A DNA stretch of 20,299 bases from Rhodoluna sp. Its GTDB lineage: Bacteria > Actinomycetota > Actinomycetes > Actinomycetales > Microbacteriaceae. Below, in pieces: positions 1 to 11,120 of the stretch (position 1 is the stretch's first letter; every line of letters starts with the position of its first letter). The stretch covers positions 1-20,299 of the forward strand of contig JALQVK010000048.1 of assembly GCA_023260375.1 (NCBI GenBank), given 5' to 3'. The translations under genes and the position numbers were made by a program. The notes under the pieces were generated by a model that worked only from the letters and a program-made list of their open reading frames with translations, searched no databases and was not told where the DNA came from.

Positions 1-98
1 TGGGTTCTACTGGCGCGGATGCGGCTGGGTTTGCTTTGACCACCGGCACGAATAACTCCTTCCTTGGCACTTCTGCTGGTAATGCCATCACCACCGGA
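1..98 (+). CDS. Fragment of a tail-fibre-type repeat protein (partial at both ends)
   Basis: Read on the plus strand from base 3, this stretch encodes about 32 residues with two copies of a short repeat: AGFALTTGTNNSFLG followed by AGNAITTG. Alternating TTG(T)NN and FLG.(S)AG units are typical of repeats in phage tail fibres, large virion-associated proteins and some surface proteins with intramolecular-chaperone domains. The repeat register stops at about base 98, where the sequence becomes the reverse strand of ettA. No start, stop or other domain is visible. The assignment rests on the repeat pattern alone. It is a piece of a foreign gene or of a different locus, not a complete gene. Confidence 0.45.
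88..98. other. Junction with shared microhomology between ettA and the repeat-protein fragment
   Basis: The 11 bases TCACCACCGGA fit both partners. Read on the minus strand they encode the expected EttA SGGE codons; read on the plus strand they continue the AITTG repeat. To the right everything is ettA and to the left everything is repeat protein. This looks like a breakpoint formed at short homology, either a chimeric molecule or misassembly, or less likely a real recombination event. Confidence 0.6.
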
Positions 99-1433
99 GA
101 GGATTCCGGCAGGCTTCTGCTGGTCTGGACCCTTGAAGCCAAAGGCTGCGACATAGGCGCGCGAAGGCATTTCAACGTTTCCTACCTGCATGTAGTCAAG
201 GCCGTCAGAAACAACTTCCCAAAGCGACTTGTTTGGGTCAATACCGCCACGACCTTGGTCGACGTAGGAAATCTTTACGGTTTCACCGATCTTTAGCTCG
301 CCGCCATCGGCCTTCTCCAAACCAACGATGGTCTTGAAAAGGGTCGACTTACCAACACCGTTCGGGCCGATAACACCGACGATGCCGTTGCGAGGAAGCG
401 AGAAGGTAAGTCCGTCGATTAGTGAACGACCGTCGAATCCCTTCTTGAGGTTCTTGGCTTCGATGACCACGTTTCCGAGTCGTGGGCCTGGTGGAATCTG
501 GATTTCTTCGAAGTCGAGCTTTCTGGTGCGATCCGCTTCGGCAGCCATCTCTTCGTAGCGAGCCAAACGTGCCTTTGACTTGGTCTGACGAGCCTTTGGA
601 GATGAGCGAACCCAGTCGAGTTCGTCGGATAGGCGCTTGGCAAGCTTGGCGTCTTTCTTGCCGGCAACCTCTAGACGCTCGCGCTTCTTCTCTAGGTAGG
701 TCGAGTAGTTACCTTCGTATGGGTAGGCGCGACCGCGGTCTAACTCCAAAATCCATTCGGCAACGTTGTCTAGGAAGTAACGATCGTGGGTTACGGCTAG
801 AACTGCACCTGGATACTTTGCTAGGTGCTGCTCAAGCCAAAGAACCGACTCTGCGTCTAGGTGGTTAGTAGGTTCGTCCAGCAGTAAAAGGTCTGGCTTC
901 TCTAGAAGTAACTTACAAAGTGCAACACGGCGACGCTCACCACCGGAAAGGTGGGTAACAGCGGTGTCGCCTGGAGGGCAACGAAGGGCATCCATAGCCT
1001 GCTCAAGTTGGTTGTCTAGGTCCCAGCCGTCTAGGTGGTCAATCTGCTCCTGCAGTTTGCCCATCTCTTCTAGCAGCGTGTCGAAGTCGGCATCTGGCTC
1101 GGCCATGGCAGCCGAGATTTCGTTGAAACGGTTGAGCTTGTCCTTGGTGTCTTTGACAGCAAGTTCCACGTTGCCGAGAACGGTCAGGGTCTCATCTAGT
1201 GGAGGCTCCTGCATCAGCATGCCAACGGTGTATTCAGGGCTTAGGCGGGCTTCACCGTTACTTGGCTGGTCTAGCCCGGCCATGATCTTTAGAACGGTCG
1301 ACTTACCGGCACCGTTCGGACCAACCACACCAATCTTGGCACCCGGCAGGAACGCTAGGGTTACGTCGTCCAGGATGACCTTGTCGCCGTGCGCCTTACG
1401 CGCCTTGATCATCTGGTAAATAAATTCAGCCAT
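88..1433 (-). CDS. ettA: EttA, ABC-F energy-dependent translational throttle (C-terminus missing)
   Basis: ABC-F ATPase that binds the ribosomal E site and gates entry into elongation according to cellular energy; cytoplasmic, with no membrane domain. The protein starts MAEFIYQMIKARK. It has a first Walker A (GPNGAGKST), a first signature LSGGERRR, a Walker B reading LLLLDEPTNHLD, an arm/linker region, then a second Walker A (GPNGVGKST) and the second signature LSGG at codons 445-448. From codon 449 the reading departs from the family, so the second Walker B and about 110 residues of the usual ~556 are missing. The ATG at 1431-1433 has an AGAGGG ribosome binding site 7 bases upstream, inside a long hairpin. 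An ssb paralogue lies upstream on the same strand. Identity is certain; the truncation is probably a sequence chimera rather than a natural allele. Confidence 0.93.
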
Positions 1434-1438
1434 GAAAG

Positions 1439-1502
1439 TGCCCTCTGCCGATAGTTGTTTGCTTTGGATAAGTTTATCCTGCGAGACAATCGGCAGAGGG
1501 CA
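1439..1502 (-). promoter_or_regulatory. Long hairpin in the ettA leader that buries its ribosome binding site
   Basis: Bases 1439-1452 (TGCCCTCTGCCGAT) and 1489-1502 (ATCGGCAGAGGGCA) are a perfect 14-bp inverted repeat. Inside the 36-base loop is a second small hairpin, GGATAA/TTATCC at 1466-1479. In the ettA mRNA the proximal arm contains AGAGGG, 7 bases before the ATG, so the folded stem would hide the ribosome binding site. A U-rich tail is absent and the stem directly abuts the start codon, so a translational control element fits better than a terminator. The control role is inferred; the repeat itself is directly visible. Confidence 0.7.
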
Positions 1503-1506
1503 AGGG

Positions 1507-1540
1507 CCAGGCGCGACTTGAGGGGGCAGGGCGCGCCTGG
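1507..1540 (-). terminator. GC-rich hairpin just downstream of the ssb-like gene
   Basis: CCAGGCGCG (1507-1515) and CGCGCCTGG (1532-1540) form a perfect 9-bp stem with a 16-base loop. It begins 4 bases after the ssb stop codon on the minus strand. There is no T-tract after it, so it may be a weak or Rho-independent-like stop signal, or an RNA 3' stabiliser. Its C-rich loop could also pair with the G-rich arm of the adjacent ettA hairpin. Confidence 0.45.
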
Positions 1541-1544
1541 AGTT

Positions 1545-1991
1545 TTAGGTGAGTGCTAGCTCTTTTTCTTCCGCTTCTTCGGTTTCTGGACTGTCAGACT
1601 CCGATGGCTCAGGAAGGTCGGCAGCTTCCCGAACCAAAACGGTTCGTGTGAAGGCTGAGTTACCCCAGCAAAGGTCATGGCCAATCGAATCAGCTTCGAT
1701 TTCGACAGATGTCCCGGCGCGCTCGCCGTTATCCCAGTCGCGGACGCGAAGTTTGCCGGTGACGAGAATTCGCTCGCCTTTTGAAACTGAACCAGCAGTG
1801 TTGATTGCCAACTGACGAAACGCGGTTACTGTGAACCAATTGGTTTCGCCGTCGATCCATTTATTTAGAGCTCGGTCAAACTTACGGTGCGAGGCCGCTA
1901 GTCGAAACGAGGTGATGGGTAGCCCATCCTGGGTTACCAGATGTCTGGGAGTGGTGGCAACGAGACCGGCCACGGTTACAAGTTCTGACAT
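1545..1991 (-). CDS. ssb: Single-stranded DNA-binding protein paralogue
   Basis: 148-residue OB-fold protein that coats single-stranded DNA in replication, repair or recombination. The OB-fold spans about residues 1-109, with typical SSB features such as SFRLA (28-32), W52-F53 in NWFTVTAF, and KGERILVTGKL (71-81). The tail (about 120-148) is acidic (EPSESDSPETEEAEEKE) but ends ELALT, without the DDDIPF-type tip through which the main SSB recruits partners. That suggests the secondary SSB of actinobacteria, often found beside ettA, rather than the replicative copy in the rpsF-rpsR cluster. The ATG is preceded by a strong AAGGAAGGA ribosome binding site. msrA lies 94 bases upstream. Function is secure at family level; the specific role is inferred. 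Confidence 0.9.
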   Translation of the reverse strand: MSELVTVAGLVATTPRHLVTQDGLPITSFRLAASHRKFDRALNKWIDGETNWFTVTAFRQLAINTAGSVSKGERILVTGKLRVRDWDNGERAGTSVEIEADSIGHDLCWGNSAFTRTVLVREAADLPEPSESDSPETEEAEEKELALT

Positions 1992-2085
1992 TTCTTCCTT
2001 CCTTTGGAAAGCGGTGCGCTTTACCTGAAAGAAAGTTTGTGCGAGAAAATGTGCTAAAAACGAGCGACTTTAAATCTGTGGAAAA

Positions 2086-2607
2086 CTACTTCGCGAAAGC
2101 CATAAAGGCCTTGCGCACCTTAGCCATTTTCGGCGCTACAACCGCGTTGCAGTAGCCCTGGTTTGGGTTTTTGGCGAAGAAATCTTGGTGATATTCTTCA
2201 GCGTCCCAGAAGGTACTGGCAGGTGTAATTGCCGTGACCAGTTCCCCTTCCCACAGGTCCTTAGCTCGCTCAAGGGCTGCTTCAAACAGAGCTTTCTCCC
2301 CTTCGCTTCGGTAGAAAAGTTCGGAGCGGTACTGGGTACCGATGTCGTTGCCCTGGCGATTTAGTTGCCGAGGATCGTGAAGCGTGAAGAAAATGTCCAG
2401 AATTGTGTCGGCAGCGATTTCGTCCTCGTTAAAAAAGACCTCGGCGACTTCGGCGTGATTTGTGGTTCCAGTGCAAACTGCTTCGTAGGTTGGGTTGTCC
2501 ACATCGCCACCCATGTAGCCACAGAGAACATCCGAGACGCCCTTGAACTGCATGAATGCACTATCTAAACACCAAAAACAGCCACCGGCTAAAACAAAAC
2601 TCTTCAT
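2086..2607 (-). CDS. msrA: Peptide methionine sulfoxide reductase MsrA
   Basis: Reduces methionine-S-sulfoxide in proteins and free methionine, repairing oxidative damage in the cytoplasm with electrons from thioredoxin. The 173 residues cover a complete MsrA domain: GGCFWC at 8-13 with catalytic C10, GYMGG at 30-34, HAEV at 51-54, GNDIGTQYRS at 86-95, EEYHQ at 137-141, and NQGYC at 149-153 with C153 as the likely resolving cysteine. Length is normal for the short form with no MsrB fusion. There is no ribosome binding site; a TAGAGT box ends 6 bases before the ATG, so the mRNA is probably leaderless. The gene is divergent from an aldo/keto reductase with only 22 bases between the start codons. 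Confidence 0.96.
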   Translation of the reverse strand: MKSFVLAGGCFWCLDSAFMQFKGVSDVLCGYMGGDVDNPTYEAVCTGTTNHAEVAEVFFNEDEIAADTILDIFFTLHDPRQLNRQGNDIGTQYRSELFYRSEGEKALFEAALERAKDLWEGELVTAITPASTFWDAEEYHQDFFAKNPNQGYCNAVVAPKMAKVRKAFMAFAK

Positions 2608-2613
2608 GTCTCT

Positions 2614-2623
2614 ACTCTAAAGT
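2614..2623. promoter_or_regulatory. Overlapping divergent -10 boxes for msrA and the aldo/keto reductase
   Basis: On the minus strand TAGAGT (2614-2619) sits exactly 6 bases before the msrA ATG. On the plus strand TAAAGT (2618-2623) sits exactly 6 bases before the ATG of the aldo/keto reductase. The two boxes share bases 2618-2619. Both genes lack a ribosome binding site, so transcription from these boxes would start at or next to the start codon. Two polymerases could not occupy the site at once. No clear -35 boxes were found. Confidence 0.6.
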
Positions 2624-2629
2624 GAGACC

Positions 2630-3628
2630 ATGACCTATGAAGCCGCTCAAAACCGATACGAAATAACCAAAACTCGTCGAGTTGGAAACAGTGGGCTGAT
2701 TTTGCCCGAGATTTCGCTCGGACTTTGGCATAACTTTGGCTCGGTCGATGACTTTGAAACGCAAAAAGCAATCTTGCATCGAGCATTCGATCTGGGAGTT
2801 TTTCACTTTGACCTCGCAAATAACTATGGACCAATCCCAGGCAGTGCAGAGACTAACTTTGGTCAACACCTACGTGAAGGTCTCGGAAAATACCGAGACG
2901 AGCTAATCATTTCAACCAAGGCCGGCTATGACATGTGGCCGGGACCATTCGGCGAGTGGGGTTCTAGAAAATACCTCACCGCCTCACTTGATCAAAGCCT
3001 CAAGCGAATGGGACTTGACTATGTGGACATTTTCTATTCACACCGTTTTGACCCAAATACGCCACTTGAAGAGACCATGGGTGCTCTAGCCAAGGCGGTT
3101 CACGACGGTAAAGCCCTGTACGTTGGAATCTCCAGTTACTCCCCTGCCGACACCGCTAGGGCCAAAGCTATCTTGGACGAACTTGGTGTTCCATTAACCA
3201 TCCACCAGCCCCGCTATTCGATGTTTGATCGCACCCCTGAAAACGGCTTGTTCACCGAACTCGAAAGAATTAATGTTGGTGCAATCGTTTTTAGTCCATT
3301 GGCTCAAGGCCTTCTAACCGATCGCTACTTCAAGGGTGTTCCAGTTGGCTCTCGAGCCTCCAAGGAAGTTTTCCTTCACAAGAACCAGGTAAGCGAGCAA
3401 TACCTTGAGAACGCCCTGGCTCTGAATGAAATAGCAGAATCTCGTGGTCAGACTTTGGCGCAGTTAGCACTTAGTTGGACACTTCGTCACGGGATTGTGT
3501 CGTCTGCCTTGATTGGCGCAAGCTCGGTCGCTCAGCTCGAAGGCAACCTAAAAGCTGCTGGAGCGCGAACTTTCACAAGTCAAGAACTTGAGGCGATTGA
3601 ACCTTTGGCAATTCACGGTTTGGGTTAA
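2630..3628 (+). CDS. Aldo/keto reductase, L-glyceraldehyde-3-phosphate reductase (YghZ/AKR14) type
   Basis: NADPH-dependent TIM-barrel oxidoreductase. The closest family is YghZ, which reduces L-glyceraldehyde 3-phosphate and detoxifies aldehydes such as methylglyoxal. The N-terminus resembles YghZ, with ENRY-like NRYEITKTRRVGNSG and then SLGLWHNFG at 29-37. The catalytic tetrad is visible as D61 and Y66 (FDLANNYG), K97 (STKAGYD) and H138 (YSHRFD). C-terminal cofactor-binding elements include SALIGASSVAQLEGNL. Its length of 332 is close to YghZ. The ATG is preceded by TAAAGT and 6 bases, so it is probably leaderless. The TAA stop overlaps the stop codon of the convergent lipoprotein gene. Family is secure; the natural substrate is not shown by the sequence. 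Confidence 0.92.
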   Translation: MTYEAAQNRYEITKTRRVGNSGLILPEISLGLWHNFGSVDDFETQKAILHRAFDLGVFHFDLANNYGPIPGSAETNFGQHLREGLGKYRDELIISTKAGYDMWPGPFGEWGSRKYLTASLDQSLKRMGLDYVDIFYSHRFDPNTPLEETMGALAKAVHDGKALYVGISSYSPADTARAKAILDELGVPLTIHQPRYSMFDRTPENGLFTELERINVGAIVFSPLAQGLLTDRYFKGVPVGSRASKEVFLHKNQVSEQYLENALALNEIAESRGQTLAQLALSWTLRHGIVSSALIGASSVAQLEGNLKAAGARTFTSQELEAIEPLAIHGLG

Positions 3629-5220
3629 CGAGCAATCATTGTTATGCCTTGCGGCACACTTCTAACCCATTCAGTAGCCGGCAGGTCCAAACGCATATAG
3701 GGCTTTGATTCCTGCTTCACGTACATGGTTGTGGAACCTCCACCGTCTACCGCAACAGCCTGAGTGGCGCCAAGTTCCTTCAACCAAGTCGTCAGTTGGT
3801 GAACCGATGATCCACCTAAGCGGAAACGGTTGAAAACGTCTGCCGCGTTTCGCACACCCATGGTCGTTGTGACAAACCAAACGTCACCATTCTCATTCCA
3901 ACCTATGGCTGTGCGAGGACGAATGTCTTCGTGACCTGGCGTGCAATCGGCCACAATCACTCCATTAATCATTGTGTTTTCCCGGTCTCCGAAAGCAGCG
4001 TAGAGCGGAAGTTCCTTTTTGATGAGGTAGGAATTCTTGATTGCAAGCTTGTCCCCAACCTTAAGCGCTCGGACCAAACCTGCTGACTCGTTCCCAACCT
4101 GAAGTACTAGAGAGTCCGCCGCGACGCTAACCGACTTTCCGCTCGGATAAACGGCCGTTATTGTTCCAGCAATGTCAGTTACCACGGTGGCTGCCAGCTT
4201 TGAAGTTGTTGGGTACAGTTTGCTGGTAAAGAGCACTGCACCACTTCTAATTTTTGCGGTCTTATCGTTGACTGCACGAATGGCCAAAGTCTTTCCGCCG
4301 GGAAGTTTCACCGAGCCATTGGACTGAAGACCGGTTCTCAGAAAGCGAGTTGTTTTTGCGTTTTTAGGTGCAACATAACTTAGTCGGTCACCTTTTTTCA
4401 AAGATTTGAGTTTTGAAACGGCGTTGCCTGATCCAACAAAAATTAGGGCGTTGTTTTCGTTTGGAATGTTGAAGTGATCGGCTGCCTTACTTGAAGTAAC
4501 TACCCCATCCACGACTTTCACCAAATACTCGATTTTGGGTAGCCCGATCGTCGTCTTTAGGCTGTTGTAAGCTCCGATAGCGTCTTTGGCAAGATAAACC
4601 AGGTTCAAACCCTGGGTGGCAACTCGACCACTGGTTGTTTTGATATAAGACTTACCTTGCAAACCGGTGTGCTCGTTTGCAGATTCTTCTACAACCCCGA
4701 CAATTTCGGTCTGTTTGACTGGCGCATAAACCAACTCGCGTTCCTCAACCATGGCGCTGTAAAGAAGATTGGTGCCGCGCAGGTGGAAAAAGTCACCGTT
4801 TATGTATGCCGAAGAGTTAACTTTCTCGGCAAGTTTGATCTGAGTGCCAACATTTCCGATTTGCGTGAAGGTAGGAGCAATTCGCATCTGCGAAAGATTT
4901 GATTTTGAATATGCCAACCGGGTCTTCCAGATTTGACCGCCATTGGTCTTACCAGCGGCCCAGTCGTAGTATCCGTAAACCCCTCCACCAACCAGCGGCG
5001 ATTCCGAAGAATTAGCTGCAGTTGCGACCGAAGGTGCCTTTCGGCAGTTGTGATTGGCATCGGTGGGCACTAATTTACTGGAATCGATGTCGTCAATCTC
5101 AGACGGAAGAGGAACTTCTTTGACCGTGGAATTCGACTCGGGGACTTTGGCGCAAGCGCTGGACAACAACATTCCAAGTGCGACTGACACGGCAATCAGT
5201 GCGCGAGGAGTCTTGTTCAT
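3625..5220 (-). CDS. Lipoprotein with C-terminal phosphodiester glycosidase (NAGPA) domain
   Basis: 531-residue surface lipoprotein: basic N-terminus, hydrophobic segment, then the lipobox LSSAC with lipidated C23. The NAGPA family (Pfam PF09992, formerly in the DUF2233 group) includes the mammalian uncovering enzyme that removes GlcNAc from a phosphodiester; bacterial members are thought to act on sugar phosphodiesters in cell envelopes or exopolysaccharides. Visible motifs are YINGDFF at 139-145, RPRTAIGW at 434-441 and VDGGGSTTMY at 491-500. A long spacer (about 170-420) of beta-rich repeats separates the two parts of the domain. The next gene upstream is a secreted paralogue with the same layout. 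TAAAAT ends 6 bases before the ATG, suggesting a leaderless mRNA. Domain call is good; the substrate is unknown. Confidence 0.87.
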   Translation of the reverse strand: MNKTPRALIAVSVALGMLLSSACAKVPESNSTVKEVPLPSEIDDIDSSKLVPTDANHNCRKAPSVATAANSSESPLVGGGVYGYYDWAAGKTNGGQIWKTRLAYSKSNLSQMRIAPTFTQIGNVGTQIKLAEKVNSSAYINGDFFHLRGTNLLYSAMVEERELVYAPVKQTEIVGVVEESANEHTGLQGKSYIKTTSGRVATQGLNLVYLAKDAIGAYNSLKTTIGLPKIEYLVKVVDGVVTSSKAADHFNIPNENNALIFVGSGNAVSKLKSLKKGDRLSYVAPKNAKTTRFLRTGLQSNGSVKLPGGKTLAIRAVNDKTAKIRSGAVLFTSKLYPTTSKLAATVVTDIAGTITAVYPSGKSVSVAADSLVLQVGNESAGLVRALKVGDKLAIKNSYLIKKELPLYAAFGDRENTMINGVIVADCTPGHEDIRPRTAIGWNENGDVWFVTTTMGVRNAADVFNRFRLGGSSVHQLTTWLKELGATQAVAVDGGGSTTMYVKQESKPYMRLDLPATEWVRSVPQGITMIAR

Positions 5221-5226
5221 CCCGCA

Positions 5227-5232
5227 ATTTTA
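5227..5232 (-). promoter_or_regulatory. -10 box of the NAGPA lipoprotein gene (leaderless)
   Basis: Minus-strand TAAAAT, one base from the consensus TATAAT, followed by TGCGGG (6 bases) and the ATG. It lies in the 40-base gap after the upstream paralogue, so the second gene can be transcribed on its own. Confidence 0.55.
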
Positions 5233-5260
5233 CTTCTCGAACCTGAAAGAACTTGGCAAT

Positions 5261-6757
5261 TTACCGGTTCTTGATAGCCAATCCGGCTGGGATCCAACGG
5301 GTCCATACTCCATCTGGCAAGTCCATCCGGTGGTAGGAACCGGACAACATGGCAAACATAGTTGTGGAACCTCCACCATCTAAAGAGACCGCATGGGTAG
5401 CGCCCAACGTTTTCAACCAATCCGCAATTTGATGGACGGTTGAACCACCAACTCGATATCCCCCAGCGCCCCCATCTAACCAGTCTCGACCCATGGTTGT
5501 TGTGGCTAGGTAAACGTTCCCAAAATCATCCCAGCCAAGAGCGGTTCGCGGACGAATTGTGTCAACGTTACCCACGCAAGATGCGGTAACGCTTCCATTT
5601 GAAATGATTGTGTGACCGGCACCAAAAACGGTCGTGTAACTAGCCCTGGAGGTTGCTACGAAAGTTGGTTTGACGGTGACTTTCATTCCCACGGAAAAAG
5701 CACTTGCCTGTGATGCCGATGCGCCATAAAACTGAAGCACCTTGTAACCGTTTGAAATACTGCTTGAAAAGCCACTATTGCTGACTCGGGTTACCACCGA
5801 CGAGGCATTCAGCAAGACAGTGGAATCTCCCGCAGGGCTGACCCCCGAATATTCGTCGTTGAAATATACGACGCCAGAGTCATAGGGGTTTTTGTAAAAA
5901 TTCACTGCAGATATTGTTGCGAGGGTTTTACCGGAACTATCTGTAACCACGCCGTTGGAAGTTACCCGATCTTTGGAAAGAGCGGGGATTTTGGCTTTAG
6001 GCAAGGAGTAGCTCGCCGAACCTCCTAAGGTTGCCGCTCTCAGAAGGGTTGCGCTGGTTCCGTTCGCGGTGAACAGATAACCCGCATTAGGCCTAACCGA
6101 GGAACCATTGGCAAATTTCGCTTTCACTTTGCCGCCAACCACCAGAATCGAATAACTACCGGTTGGCAACTGAAGATTTGGGTATTGAGAATTGAAAGCC
6201 ACCACACTGTTTGTAGTAATAGCCGGAAGGTTTAAGCCGGCGACGGTAACTTTCTTGTTGGCAGTCTTTAGATAGGTTTTGCCTCTAATTCCTGTTTTAC
6301 TCGTGGCGGAAACGAGTCTTATCCCGACCACTTGGGTTGAGCCCTGTGGCGAGTAATCCAATCGACTGTTGGTTCCAATCGCAGAGTAAGGGAGCAAACT
6401 GTTGAAGTCGAAGAAATCACTGTTCACATGCACGACCGCGTCGACACTGGCAGCCAAACTCTCCTGCGACGCAACTTCACGAAAACTGGAATGTGTCGGT
6501 GCTACGTCGAAAAAATTCAGGTTTCCTTTGGCTACCGCCAATCGTCCGGCGTAACCGGAGGAATTCGCGGTTCCAGGTGGAAATTGGTAGCGAGCAATTG
6601 TTGCCCCGTTTGGAAGTTCGCTAGTGGTGAGAGTGGCATTAGAAAGTGGCTTAGTAGCTTCACAGGTATCAGCATGAGCAGGTCCGGCCGGTCCGACGAA
6701 AGAAAAAGTCAGGCCTAGAGCGATCGCAAGTAACCGTGCACCTGCTTTTAGACTCAT
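5261..6757 (-). CDS. Secreted phosphodiester glycosidase (NAGPA) family protein
   Basis: 498 residues with a classical signal peptide (hydrophobic stretch about 8-22, likely cleavage after AHA at 27-29). The family hydrolyses sugar phosphodiester bonds; this copy should be released or cell-wall held, as no lipobox or anchor is seen. Motifs match the neighbouring lipoprotein: VNSDFF at 111-116, RPRTALGW at 402-409, TTTMG at 419-423, GGSTVHQIADWL, and LDGGGSTTMF at 459-468. The blocks GIRGKTYLKT (156-165) and GLNLP correspond to GLQGKSYIKT and GLNL in the neighbour, so the two are tandem paralogues that have diverged strongly. No ribosome binding site; TACTAT ends 7 bases before the ATG. Divergent from argG with 41 bases between start codons. 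Confidence 0.86.
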   Translation of the reverse strand: MSLKAGARLLAIALGLTFSFVGPAGPAHADTCEATKPLSNATLTTSELPNGATIARYQFPPGTANSSGYAGRLAVAKGNLNFFDVAPTHSSFREVASQESLAASVDAVVHVNSDFFDFNSLLPYSAIGTNSRLDYSPQGSTQVVGIRLVSATSKTGIRGKTYLKTANKKVTVAGLNLPAITTNSVVAFNSQYPNLQLPTGSYSILVVGGKVKAKFANGSSVRPNAGYLFTANGTSATLLRAATLGGSASYSLPKAKIPALSKDRVTSNGVVTDSSGKTLATISAVNFYKNPYDSGVVYFNDEYSGVSPAGDSTVLLNASSVVTRVSNSGFSSSISNGYKVLQFYGASASQASAFSVGMKVTVKPTFVATSRASYTTVFGAGHTIISNGSVTASCVGNVDTIRPRTALGWDDFGNVYLATTTMGRDWLDGGAGGYRVGGSTVHQIADWLKTLGATHAVSLDGGGSTTMFAMLSGSYHRMDLPDGVWTRWIPAGLAIKNR

Positions 6758-6764
6758 GTATCCA

Positions 6765-6770
6765 ATAGTA
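6765..6770 (-). promoter_or_regulatory. -10 box of the secreted NAGPA gene (leaderless)
   Basis: Minus-strand TACTAT followed by TGGATAC (7 bases) and the ATG at 6755-6757. The gene has no ribosome binding site, so the start codon is probably at or next to the transcript start. Confidence 0.5.
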
Positions 6771-6786
6771 GAACGGGCATACGCAT

Positions 6787-6792
6787 TAGGCT
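6787..6792 (+). promoter_or_regulatory. -10 box of argG (leaderless)
   Basis: TAGGCT followed by exactly 6 bases (TGAGGG) and the GTG start. The same TAGGCT hexamer and spacing occur before two other genes in the window. The GAGGG next to the GTG is too close to serve as a ribosome binding site. No -35 box is evident. Confidence 0.6.
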
Positions 6793-6795
6793 TGA

Positions 6796-11096
<4,301 letters not shown>

Positions 11097-11102
11097 GCAA
11101 GA

Positions 11103-11108
11103 AGTCTA
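11103..11108 (-). promoter_or_regulatory. -10 box of the amylase gene (leaderless)
   Basis: Minus-strand TAGACT followed by TCTTGC (6 bases) and the ATG. It lies in the 24-base gap behind the peroxidase gene, so the amylase can be transcribed independently of it. No -35 box is evident. Confidence 0.55.
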
Positions 11109-11120
11109 GCCGCGCAGAAG

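Noticed and set aside
482..868. Plus-strand open frame of 128 codons inside ettA
   Set aside because: It is antisense to a clearly conserved ABC-F protein, has no recognisable domain or ribosome binding site, and reflects codon bias of the real gene.
964..1419. Plus-strand open frame of 151 codons inside ettA
   Set aside because: Serine-rich, low-complexity antisense reading of conserved EttA codons; no supporting start signal.
1439..1502. Inverted repeat as an insertion-sequence end or as the ssb terminator
   Set aside because: No transposase or target duplication is present, there is no T-tract, and the stem overlaps the ettA ribosome binding site, which suits a leader element better.
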